This document shows, one piece after another, positions 37,255 through 44,592 of a stretch of 64,000 bases of DNA. The notes under the pieces were generated by a model. It was not told the DNA's origin and searched no databases. It saw nothing but the letters and a program-made list of their open reading frames with translations. Source of the stretch: Mageeibacillus sp. UBA6980 (GTDB lineage Bacteria > Bacillota > Clostridia > Saccharofermentanales > Saccharofermentanaceae); contig DJYK01000003.1 of assembly GCA_002450095.1 (NCBI GenBank), positions 62,001 to 126,000 of the forward strand. The letters run 5' to 3'. How positions within the stretch are numbered: the first letter of the stretch is position 1; each line of letters starts with the position of its first letter. Position numbers and translations under genes: made by a program.

Positions 37255-38118
37255 GTGATTGAAAGAAGCAACATAAAAAGAGGACTTGTACTTGAAGGCG
37301 GAGCCATGAGAGGGCTCTTCACCTGCGGTATCCTTGATGTACTCATGGAAAACGGCGTGACCTTTGACGTCGCTGCAGGTGTTTCCGCAGGAGCCGCTTT
37401 CGGATGTAACTTCAAGTCTCATCAGGCGGGACGGGCCCTCAGATACAACCTTAAGTATTCCTCTTACTGGCGTTATAAGAGCATGAGATCCCTTATGCTG
37501 ACAGGAGATCTCTACGGAGCCGAATTCTGCTACCACACACTTCCCGAGAAGCTCGACATTTTCGACACGGAAGCCTTCGCAGCTGATCCGCTCGAATTCT
37601 ATGCAGTCGCGACGGATGTGGACACCGGAAAGCCCGTCTATCACCTTCTTAAGGACGGCGGCAATGAGGATCTCGAGTGGATAAGGGCCTCGGCATCAAT
37701 GCCCCTTGCTTCCCGCATCGTAAACATCAACGGACAGAATCTTCTCGACGGCGGCATATCGGATTCCATCCCTCTCGGATTCATTGAAAAGAAAGGGTGC
37801 AACAAGAACCTCGTGATCCTGACACAGCCCGAAACATATACCAAACACCAATATAAGCAGTTCAGTTTGATATCGGCAGCTCTCCACAAATATCCCAAAC
37901 TCGTAGAAGGCTTAAGAGAACGCCCTGCCATGTACAATGCCCAGACCGCTTATGTGAAGGTAAGAGAGGCAGAAGGCAGCGCTCTCGTTCTGAGACCTGA
38001 CGCGCCTCTTAACATCCCTCCGCTCGAGAAAGACCCCGAACAAATCAACCGCGTCTACAACTCAGGTCGCGACCTCGCCCTGTCCAAACTTCAAGAAATC
38101 ATCAATTTCCTCGGATAA
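37255..38118 (+). CDS. Patatin-like phospholipase / acyl hydrolase
   Basis: The family's catalytic dyad is visible: GVSAG with the nucleophile Ser, and DGGISDSIP with the catalytic Asp. The oxyanion glycine motif is EGGAMRGLFTCG near the N-terminus. There is no signal peptide, so it should act on lipids from the cytoplasm, as YjjU-type proteins do. The length of 287 residues is normal. The GTG start has no Shine-Dalgarno and coincides with the predicted transcription start. Confidence 0.88.
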   Translation: MIERSNIKRGLVLEGGAMRGLFTCGILDVLMENGVTFDVAAGVSAGAAFGCNFKSHQAGRALRYNLKYSSYWRYKSMRSLMLTGDLYGAEFCYHTLPEKLDIFDTEAFAADPLEFYAVATDVDTGKPVYHLLKDGGNEDLEWIRASASMPLASRIVNINGQNLLDGGISDSIPLGFIEKKGCNKNLVILTQPETYTKHQYKQFSLISAALHKYPKLVEGLRERPAMYNAQTAYVKVREAEGSALVLRPDAPLNIPPLEKDPEQINRVYNSGRDLALSKLQEIINFLG

Positions 38119-38140
38119 TGTGTTATAATCCTCTCGCAAT

Positions 38141-38216
38141 GGGGGCGTAGCTCAGCTGGGAGAGCGTACGGTTCGCATCCGTAAGGTCAGGAGTTCGATC
38201 CTCCCCGTCTCCACCA
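38141..38216 (+). tRNA. tRNA-Ala (anticodon CGC)
   Basis: The cloverleaf folds fully: 7-bp acceptor stem GGGGGCG/CGTCTCC, D arm GCTC/GAGC, anticodon stem TACGG/CCGTA with loop TTCGCAT, and a T arm with TTCGATC. The anticodon is CGC. The acceptor has G3:U70, the alanine identity element. CCA is encoded at 38214-38216. A TATAAT box lies at 38124-38129, just after the patatin stop. Confidence 0.95.
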
Positions 38217-38221
38217 AATCT

Positions 38222-38254
38222 AAAGCCTTGTAAACACTATGCTTACAAGGCTTT
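38222..38254 (+). terminator. Terminator after tRNA-Ala
   Basis: A 12-bp stem AAAGCCTTGTAA/TTACAAGGCTTT with a 9-base loop is followed by ATTATT. It begins 5 bases after the tRNA CCA end. Confidence 0.85.
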
Positions 38255-38264
38255 ATTATTGCTC

Positions 38265-38288
38265 CTGAGTACACCGCTGAGTACACCG
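38265..38288 (+). repeat. Tandem 12-bp repeat
   Basis: CTGAGTACACCG occurs twice in perfect tandem directly after the tRNA terminator. It could be a scar of an integrated element, but no integrase is present. Confidence 0.5.
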
Positions 38289-38340
38289 ACCGGGCATCTG
38301 AGAATATCATATCTTTTTTACAACCTCTCAAAGCCAATAA

Positions 38341-38486
38341 CTTTGGGTCACCGGGAGCCTTGTAGTGACTGAATTGTTGACCAACTCATTCAATCAGTCA
38401 CACTTTTGGTCACTGAAAGGCTCATAGTGACTGAATTGTTGACCAACTCGTTCAATCAGTCACACTTTTGGTCACTGAGTGAATAA
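38341..38486 (+). repeat. 62-bp tandem repeats with internal hairpins
   Basis: Two near-identical units start at 38363 and 38425 (period 62), preceded by a degenerate partial unit from 38341. Each contains GTGACTG-A-ATTG pairing with CAAT-CAGTCAC, an 11-bp stem with one bulged base and a 14-base loop, and the unit ends with TTTTGGTCACTGA. They lie in the 333-base gap between the tRNA and the ATP-grasp gene. No coding potential is seen. Confidence 0.75.
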
Positions 38487-38487
38487 C

Positions 38488-38527
38488 GCGGTTAGATAGT
38501 CTAACCCGCAGCTTATGATGATATAAT
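38488..38527 (+). promoter_or_regulatory. Promoter with palindrome upstream of the ATP-grasp gene
   Basis: TATAAT at 38522-38527 is a good -10. The -35 region is covered by the inverted repeat GTTAGA-TAG-TCTAAC (38491-38505), extended by GCGG/CCGC arms, which may be an operator. The gene's start at 38551 has AGAGGT 7 bases upstream. Confidence 0.5.
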
Positions 38528-38550
38528 TGTCCGAGAAAGAGGTAACATAA

Positions 38551-40098
38551 ATGATTACTTATGATCAAGCGTGTAAAAAGGCTTATAACTTCTTCCGAGC
38601 ATATACCTTTAAAACTGCGTTTAGGGGAATTATACGCGCTTATAAGATGAAGAATGGCTGGGGATTTCTTCCGGATACCGGAAAAGAACCCGTTTATGGT
38701 GGTCCGAGCTTTATCATTGTTGATGTTACCGGTAATCTTTTTGATATTGATATTATCTGGATTATCTATAAAGTTAATGACTTAAGGAAAATAGATCCGG
38801 ATTTATACCCAATATCTTTACCTGAAAAGTATATGAGCAACAGGTTTAGACGGTATAAACACCGATATCTGGATATTCATAATACAACTGCCTTGAAGTT
38901 GAATGAGAATTTTTTGACTCGTATTGCAAGAGGCGAAAACGTTTTGTGTGTACAATGTGGAGAAGGTTTTTATTCTCCAAAGGTATCGTATTACCACCTA
39001 AACCATATTTACAAATGTAGTAAATGTGAAGCTGAGATAGAATTTGATCCCACATCAATTTGCGGATGGAAACAAAGAAGCGGGATCATATACGATACTG
39101 TCGAAGACACAGAGTATTACCAATCAATTGTCGACTCAGTTGAAGAACAAGCATATCAGGTCAGCATTGATAGGCACTATGATCAGTTTCTGAAGGACAG
39201 AAAAAACAACCTAACTCAGCACGAAGTCTTTCTGAAAGAAAAGAAACGTATACTGAAAGAAGTCTATGACATTAACTGGGAGCCGGAAATCAACCTTAAT
39301 CCCAATATTGATTTGCTGTGGATGAAACATCCGTGGAGATTAGTTTATCCCAAAATGAGAGCGTTTATATACTCGTTTGAAGGCGCACCTTGGAACGAAG
39401 AATGCAAATCCGCATTAACAGGCTTCACAAAACTTGGTATAGAATGCATTTTGTTCTCAACCAATGAAGAATTAGACAAACGATCACCGGTTGATATCGT
39501 TGTAGGCGGAATGTTGATAATGGAACATGTTCTTAATCAGGACGGCATATTACGCCCAAACCTTAACTATCCTTCTTCTCTGGATTCATATCTTGGGAGG
39601 AAAATATGGATTGATAAACTCAGTTCAATTCGGGAATCTTCGTTTCCTTTATTCATGAAACCACTTGAGGAAAAGACTGCTGACGGAGCCGTCATACATG
39701 ATGCAGGAGACATGTCTGTCTTTAGCCATCTTGATGAAAACGCAATGATGCTTTGCAGCGAAGTCATCAACTTTGTTTCTGAATGGAGATGCTTTATAAG
39801 ATATGGGAAGATAATCGGAATTAAGTTTTACAAGGGCGATGAGTTCGCCGTATACGATGAAAGCGTTATTCGCCAAGCGGTAAAAGAATGCACAGAACTA
39901 ACAAACGGATGTTCTTTAGATTTTGGTGTAACTGATTCAGGAAGAACTCTATTGATAGAAATGAATGATGGTTATGCTCTTGGCAGTTATGGTCTGGAGC
40001 CGGTATTATATGCTGAATTGTTGAACGCCAGATGGTCAGAATTACATCACACCGAAGACTATCTTGTCAGCGTAGCGATCAAAGGTACCGGGGACTAA
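38551..40098 (+). CDS. Three-part protein: immunity-like domain, zinc ribbon and ATP-grasp domain
   Basis: Residues 1-80 resemble YrhB/Imm35-type immunity domains (MITYDQACKKAYNFF, then NGWGFLPDTGKEPVYGGPSF). A zinc ribbon has Cys at 133, 136, 156 and 159. From about residue 265 an ATP-grasp domain of the DUF4343 kind follows (FSFEG-like start, FPLFMKPLEEKTADG, EWRCFIRYGKIIGIKFYKG, LLIEMNDGYALGSYGL). ATP-grasp enzymes ligate a carboxylate to an amine or thiol; the substrate here is unknown. It is AT-richer than its neighbours and sits alone after repeats, which suggests acquisition. Family assignments are from motif memory, so moderate certainty. Confidence 0.65.
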   Translation: MITYDQACKKAYNFFRAYTFKTAFRGIIRAYKMKNGWGFLPDTGKEPVYGGPSFIIVDVTGNLFDIDIIWIIYKVNDLRKIDPDLYPISLPEKYMSNRFRRYKHRYLDIHNTTALKLNENFLTRIARGENVLCVQCGEGFYSPKVSYYHLNHIYKCSKCEAEIEFDPTSICGWKQRSGIIYDTVEDTEYYQSIVDSVEEQAYQVSIDRHYDQFLKDRKNNLTQHEVFLKEKKRILKEVYDINWEPEINLNPNIDLLWMKHPWRLVYPKMRAFIYSFEGAPWNEECKSALTGFTKLGIECILFSTNEELDKRSPVDIVVGGMLIMEHVLNQDGILRPNLNYPSSLDSYLGRKIWIDKLSSIRESSFPLFMKPLEEKTADGAVIHDAGDMSVFSHLDENAMMLCSEVINFVSEWRCFIRYGKIIGIKFYKGDEFAVYDESVIRQAVKECTELTNGCSLDFGVTDSGRTLLIEMNDGYALGSYGLEPVLYAELLNARWSELHHTEDYLVSVAIKGTGD

Positions 40099-40137
40099 CA
40101 TGGAGCTGAAATATATCACTTTTTTTTAAAAATATTA

Positions 40138-40143
40138 TATAAT
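40138..40143 (+). promoter_or_regulatory. -10 box of the choline locus
   Basis: A perfect TATAAT lies 7 bases before the licA ATG. The predicted start is about 40150, so the mRNA would be leaderless. No convincing -35 is visible in the AT-rich upstream stretch. Confidence 0.5.
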
Positions 40144-40150
40144 AAATGAC

Positions 40151-41077
40151 ATGGTCGATAACCGTAACAATAACGAGCTGTCTTCGGAGACGATTTTGGT
40201 GATCACATCAGCGCTCGGATGTGATGCACATGATATTAAAGACATATCCATGCTTAAAAGCGGTATGACCAATGTCTCATATTCTTTTGTTGTCAATAAC
40301 GACAGGTTTATCATCCGTATACCCGGCGAAGGGACGGATCTTCTTATCGACAGGAAGCAGGAGGCTTCTGTTTTTGCTTCCATTTCCGGAAAGGGTCTTT
40401 GTGACGACCCGGTCTTTATCGATCCCGACAGCGGATACAAGATAACGAGATTCCTTCCGGATGTAAGAACATGTGACCCTCAGAATGAGAATGATCTTAC
40501 ATTATGTATGAACAGGCTTAAGTCATTTCACGATATGAGGCTTTCAGTCGATCACACATTCGATCTTCATAAGCACATCTTGTATTACGAGTCCTTGTGG
40601 AATAAGAAGCAATCATCTTATCCCGATTACGAGAAGACCAAAGCCTCCGTATTCGCACTTAAAGATTACATCGATAAGCAGGATAAGGATTATGTGTTGT
40701 CACATATTGATTCGGTTCCGGATAACTTCCTGTTCTACAGAGGAGCAGACGGCAATGAACAGCTTCAGCTGACAGACTGGGAATATTCAGGGATGCAGGA
40801 CCCTCACGTTGACATAGCGATGTTCTGTATCTACAGCATGTACGATAAGAAAGACTGCGACAGGCTTATCGACATATACTTTAACTATAACTGCCCTCCT
40901 GCTGTCAGGATAAAGATCTACTGCTATATCGCGACTGCAGGACTTCTGTGGTCGAACTGGTGCGAGTATAAAGGTGAGTTCGGGATCGACTTCGGCGAAT
41001 ACAATATCAGACAGTATCAGTATGCCAAGGAGTTCTTCGGATACGTCAATGAGCTGACCGGGGGAATATATGGCTGA
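40151..41077 (+). CDS. licA: Choline kinase (LicA type)
   Basis: The protein belongs to the choline kinase/APH fold: MTNVSYSFVVNNDRFIIRIPGEG at the ATP-binding lobe, the catalytic loop SHIDSVPDNFLFY and the metal motif LTDWEYSGMQDPHVDIAMFC. It should phosphorylate choline to phosphocholine in the cytoplasm. The length of 308 residues fits LicA. There is no Shine-Dalgarno before ATG 40151. It overlaps licC by 8 bases and starts a run of choline and surface-polymer genes. Confidence 0.9.
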   Translation: MVDNRNNNELSSETILVITSALGCDAHDIKDISMLKSGMTNVSYSFVVNNDRFIIRIPGEGTDLLIDRKQEASVFASISGKGLCDDPVFIDPDSGYKITRFLPDVRTCDPQNENDLTLCMNRLKSFHDMRLSVDHTFDLHKHILYYESLWNKKQSSYPDYEKTKASVFALKDYIDKQDKDYVLSHIDSVPDNFLFYRGADGNEQLQLTDWEYSGMQDPHVDIAMFCIYSMYDKKDCDRLIDIYFNYNCPPAVRIKIYCYIATAGLLWSNWCEYKGEFGIDFGEYNIRQYQYAKEFFGYVNELTGGIYG

Positions 41078-41786
41078 CGGATCGCATACGGTAAAAAGAG
41101 CGGTGATCCTCGCCGCCGGTAAAGGAGAGAGACTTAATCCGGTTACATTAAAGACACCCAAGCCCCTGATCAAAGTCAACGGGGTCCGCATTATAGAAAC
41201 GATAATCAATGCGCTTCACAAAAACGGCATCTATGAGATCTATGTCGTTACAGGGTATCTGAAGGAACAGTTTGACGGTTTGAGGGAAGACTTCCCTGAC
41301 ATTAAGTTGATCGAGAACCCTTACTACGATTCATGCAATAACATAAGTTCTCTTTATGTTGCCCGTGATCATCTCGAGGAAGCGATAATACTCGACGGAG
41401 ATCAGATGATCCATAACCCCGATGTATTGACTCCATTCTTCGAAATATCGGGTTACAACGCATCGTGGTGCGCCAAAGACACCGATGAATGGCTTCTCGA
41501 AGTTTCCGACGGCATAATTAAGAGCTGTTCGAGGACCGGAGGAAAAAACGGCTACAGGCTCTATTCCATATCGAGATGGACAGCAGAAGACGGAGCAAAG
41601 CTTAGAAAGTATATAGAGGAAGAGTTCAACAGGGGCAACACGTCCATATATTGGGATGACGTTCCGATGTTCTGTTTCTTTAAAGAATTCAGGCTGGGGA
41701 TAATGGAGATCAAAGAAGAGGACGTCACCGAGATAGACAACCTTTATGAACTTCAGGCTCTCGACAGCCACTATAATAATTTATGA
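41070..41786 (+). CDS. licC: CTP:phosphocholine cytidylyltransferase (LicC type)
   Basis: The nucleotidyltransferase signature is ILAAGKGERLNPVTLKTPKPLIKV at the N-terminus; EILDGDQ-like metal region reads AIILDGDQMI. SCNNISSLYVA matches the LicC choline-phosphate region. It makes CDP-choline from CTP and phosphocholine. The length of 238 residues fits LicC of Streptococcus pneumoniae. GGGGGA lies 5 bases before the ATG. Genes before and after overlap, so it is in an operon with licA and the transporter. Confidence 0.9.
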   Translation: MADGSHTVKRAVILAAGKGERLNPVTLKTPKPLIKVNGVRIIETIINALHKNGIYEIYVVTGYLKEQFDGLREDFPDIKLIENPYYDSCNNISSLYVARDHLEEAIILDGDQMIHNPDVLTPFFEISGYNASWCAKDTDEWLLEVSDGIIKSCSRTGGKNGYRLYSISRWTAEDGAKLRKYIEEEFNRGNTSIYWDDVPMFCFFKEFRLGIMEIKEEDVTEIDNLYELQALDSHYNNL

Positions 41787-41800
41787 ATGAGGGAAAGAAA

Positions 41801-43333
41801 ATGAAGACAGATGAGAAAAAGAGAATAGACTGGCTTATAACGTTAGTGCCTTTCGTACTGATAATGGCTCTGGCGGTTTATCTGTTCATATTGCCGGAGC
41901 AGGCTAACGCCATAATAAGCAGAGTGCGTTTCTTCTTCGGAGATACGGTAGGTCTGTTCTATCTGATAATAGGTCTGGGAGTTCTCCTGGTATCCTTCTA
42001 TCTGGCATTCTCGAAGTACGGCGATATAGTCCTCGGAGATCCGAATGAGAAACCGAAGTACTCATTCTTCACATGGGGCTCCATGATGTTCACCTGCGGC
42101 CTTGCAGCAGATATCCTGTTCTACAGCTTCGCGGAATGGGTAATGTATGCGACTAACGATCACGTTGCAGGCATGGGCAAGGATCCTCTCGAATGGGCAG
42201 GCGTCTTCCCTCTTTTCCATTGGAGCTTCATCCCGTGGTCATTCTACCTTGTGCTCGCAGTCGCATTCGGCTTCATGATCCACGTCAGAAAAAGGAACAG
42301 ACAAAGGTACAGCGAGGCATGCCGTCCCGTTATCGGTAATAAGAATGCCGACGGAATACTCGGCAGAGTTATCGACCTGTTCGCACTTTTCGCTCTGCTC
42401 GCGGGAACGGCGACGACCTTCTCGGTAGCGACTCCTCTGATGGCTACTATCATACTCGACCTTACGGGTATAGCGCTCTCGAGAACTGCCGTAACGATCA
42501 TCATTCTCGTCATCACGTGCATCGTATACACATATGCGGTACTCCACGGATTCAAGGGGATCAGCTTTCTGGCAAAGCTGTGTATCTACCTGTTCTTCGG
42601 TCTTCTTATCATCGTTCTTCTCATAGGAGGTCAGGGACGCTTCATTATCGAATACGGTTTCCAGAGCCTCGGCAAGATGGTACAGGACTTCATCGAGCTG
42701 TCAACATATACCGATCCCGGAAGGGAGAATAATTTCCCTCAGGATTGGACCATATACTATTGGGCATACTGGATGGTCTGGTGTATAGCGGCCCCCTTCT
42801 TTATCGGAAACATCTCGAGAGGAAGGACCGTTAAGCAGGTCATCATCGGAGGTTACGGATTCGGCGTCGGAAGCACGATCGTCTCCTTTATCGTTCTCGG
42901 CAACTACAGCATCGGACTGCAGGCCGAAGGGTCTTATGATTTCATCTCTGCGTATGCGGCAAGTGAAGACTTATATGATCTTATCCTCAACATCGTCAAC
43001 ACGCTGCCGTTCAGCAAAGGTCTTCTCGTCTGGATCCTTCTTTGCATGATAGCATTCTATGCGACGAGCTTCGATTCGATAGCGTATACTGCGGCCTGCT
43101 ACAGTTACAGACGCATCAACGAGGACGAGAAGCCTCATACTATGATCACTCTTCTGTGGTGTATCCTTCTGATCGTACTGCCGATCGCGCTGGTCTTCTC
43201 GGACAGCAGCATGAGCAATATCCAGAGCGTAAGCATAATCACGGCATTCCCGATAGGTATTATAATTATTGTAATGATAATGAGCTTCATTAAGGATGCC
43301 CGGAAGTATATAGAGGAGAAAAGAAAAAAATGA
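41801..43333 (+). CDS. BCCT-family choline/betaine transporter
   Basis: Twelve membrane helices are predicted. The BCCT core is present, with MFTCGLAADILFYSFAEWVMY, FHWSFIPWSFYLVLAVAFGFMIH and the Trp-rich helix WTIYYWAYWMVWCIAAPFFIGNISRGRTV, whose Trp residues form the aromatic box for quaternary amines. It should import choline for licA and so replaces the LicB permease of other phosphocholine loci. ATG 41801 is favoured by GAGGG 8 bases upstream; an ATG at 41783 overlaps licC (ATGA). It overlaps the next gene by 4 bases. Confidence 0.9.
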   Translation: MKTDEKKRIDWLITLVPFVLIMALAVYLFILPEQANAIISRVRFFFGDTVGLFYLIIGLGVLLVSFYLAFSKYGDIVLGDPNEKPKYSFFTWGSMMFTCGLAADILFYSFAEWVMYATNDHVAGMGKDPLEWAGVFPLFHWSFIPWSFYLVLAVAFGFMIHVRKRNRQRYSEACRPVIGNKNADGILGRVIDLFALFALLAGTATTFSVATPLMATIILDLTGIALSRTAVTIIILVITCIVYTYAVLHGFKGISFLAKLCIYLFFGLLIIVLLIGGQGRFIIEYGFQSLGKMVQDFIELSTYTDPGRENNFPQDWTIYYWAYWMVWCIAAPFFIGNISRGRTVKQVIIGGYGFGVGSTIVSFIVLGNYSIGLQAEGSYDFISAYAASEDLYDLILNIVNTLPFSKGLLVWILLCMIAFYATSFDSIAYTAACYSYRRINEDEKPHTMITLLWCILLIVLPIALVFSDSSMSNIQSVSIITAFPIGIIIIVMIMSFIKDARKYIEEKRKK

Positions 43334-44592
43334 TCTTATATATCGATCCCGGAACAGGGAGCATGCTCTTCACGATAATCATCAGCGTTATCGGTTTTTC
43401 TTTTTATATACTTCATGTACTGTGGGTAAAACTTAAATTTGCAGCGTCAAGAGGGAAAGTCGGCAAAACGGATAAGAACAAGATACCGATACTGATATTC
43501 GCAGAGACAAAAAGATACTGGAAAGTATTCGAACCCATATGCAGGGAATTGGATAAAAGAGGAGTAAAGATCGTTTACTGGACCACGGCCAAGGACGATC
43601 CGGCACTCGAAGATCACGGATTTAAGAACATAACGACAGAATTTATCGGCGAAGGCAATATGGCCTATGCCAAACTCAATATGGTCAGCGCGACCATTCT
43701 CGTCGCTTCGACTCCCGGGCTCGACGTCTATCAGTGGAAAAGATCCAAGTTCGTTGACTATTACATACATGTACAGCACGCTGCGAATGATATCGCCGGC
43801 TACAGGATGTTCGGCGTGGACTTCTTCGATGCGCTTTTGCTCTCGGGCCAGTACCAGACCGATCAGACCAGAGAGCTGGAGCGTAAGCGCGACCTGCCTG
43901 CCAAAGACGTAGAGCTTGTCGGCATCCCTTATATGGATGAGATGAGGAAAAGAATAGAGAAAGAACCCCGTGAGCCCCATGACGGAACATGCGTACTTCT
44001 TGCTCCTTCCTGGGGGCCTAACAGCATATTCAACAAATTCGGCACCAAGGTTCTCGAGGAACTCATCGCCACGGGTTACAGGATAATCGTGAGGCCACAC
44101 CCGCAGTCGTTCATCTCTGATCCCGGAATGATCGAATCGATAATGGAGAAGTACCCTGAGAGCGATAAACTCCACTGGGACAGATCATCTGATAACTTCG
44201 CTTCACTCAACAACGCCGATATACTGATATCGGATTTCTCCGGTATCATCTTCGACTTTACGCTGGCATTTGATAAGCCCCTTCTGTATGCGAACGTGAA
44301 TTTCAGTCCGGACTGCTATGACTATTACTGGCTCGATGAGAAGCCCTGGACACTTACGGTTCTCCCGAGACTCGGTCTGGAATTAAACGATGACAATCTT
44401 CATGACATCAAGACTCTGATAGACACTTGCCTTACGGAAGAAAGATTCAAGAAAGGCCGCGAGACCGCGAGAGAAGAGACCTGGGTATACATGGGCGAGG
44501 GCACGATTAGGACCGTGGATTTCATCATGAGAAAGTATAAGGAATTAACGGATGACAACGATACTGTTTCAACTGCTGATCGAGCCGATTAA
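43330..44592 (+). CDS. TagF-like CDP-glycerol glycerophosphotransferase family protein (first copy)
   Basis: After one N-terminal membrane helix (residues 8-34) comes a GT-B-type domain with LLAPSWGPNS, IVRPHPQS and LISDFSGIIFDFTLAFDKP, the hallmark motifs of the TagF/TarL family. Family members move glycerol or ribitol phosphate from a CDP-linked donor to teichoic acid. Because the operon makes CDP-choline, that could be an alternative donor, which is inference. The last 41 bases overlap the next gene. A close paralog is at 49819-51060. Confidence 0.85.
   Translation: MILYIDPGTGSMLFTIIISVIGFSFYILHVLWVKLKFAASRGKVGKTDKNKIPILIFAETKRYWKVFEPICRELDKRGVKIVYWTTAKDDPALEDHGFKNITTEFIGEGNMAYAKLNMVSATILVASTPGLDVYQWKRSKFVDYYIHVQHAANDIAGYRMFGVDFFDALLLSGQYQTDQTRELERKRDLPAKDVELVGIPYMDEMRKRIEKEPREPHDGTCVLLAPSWGPNSIFNKFGTKVLEELIATGYRIIVRPHPQSFISDPGMIESIMEKYPESDKLHWDRSSDNFASLNNADILISDFSGIIFDFTLAFDKPLLYANVNFSPDCYDYYWLDEKPWTLTVLPRLGLELNDDNLHDIKTLIDTCLTEERFKKGRETAREETWVYMGEGTIRTVDFIMRKYKELTDDNDTVSTADRAD

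Noticed and set aside
38141..38288. tRNA-Ala as an integration site of an element carrying the ATP-grasp gene
   Set aside because: I found no second copy of the tRNA 3' end downstream and no integrase, so attachment sites cannot be supported.
38341..38486. Repeats considered as a CRISPR array
   Set aside because: Units are directly adjacent with no variable spacers, only two to three copies exist, and no cas genes are in the window.
43447..44175. Open frame of 242 codons opposite the first TagF-like gene
   Set aside because: Antisense shadow of a gene with clear TagF-family motifs.
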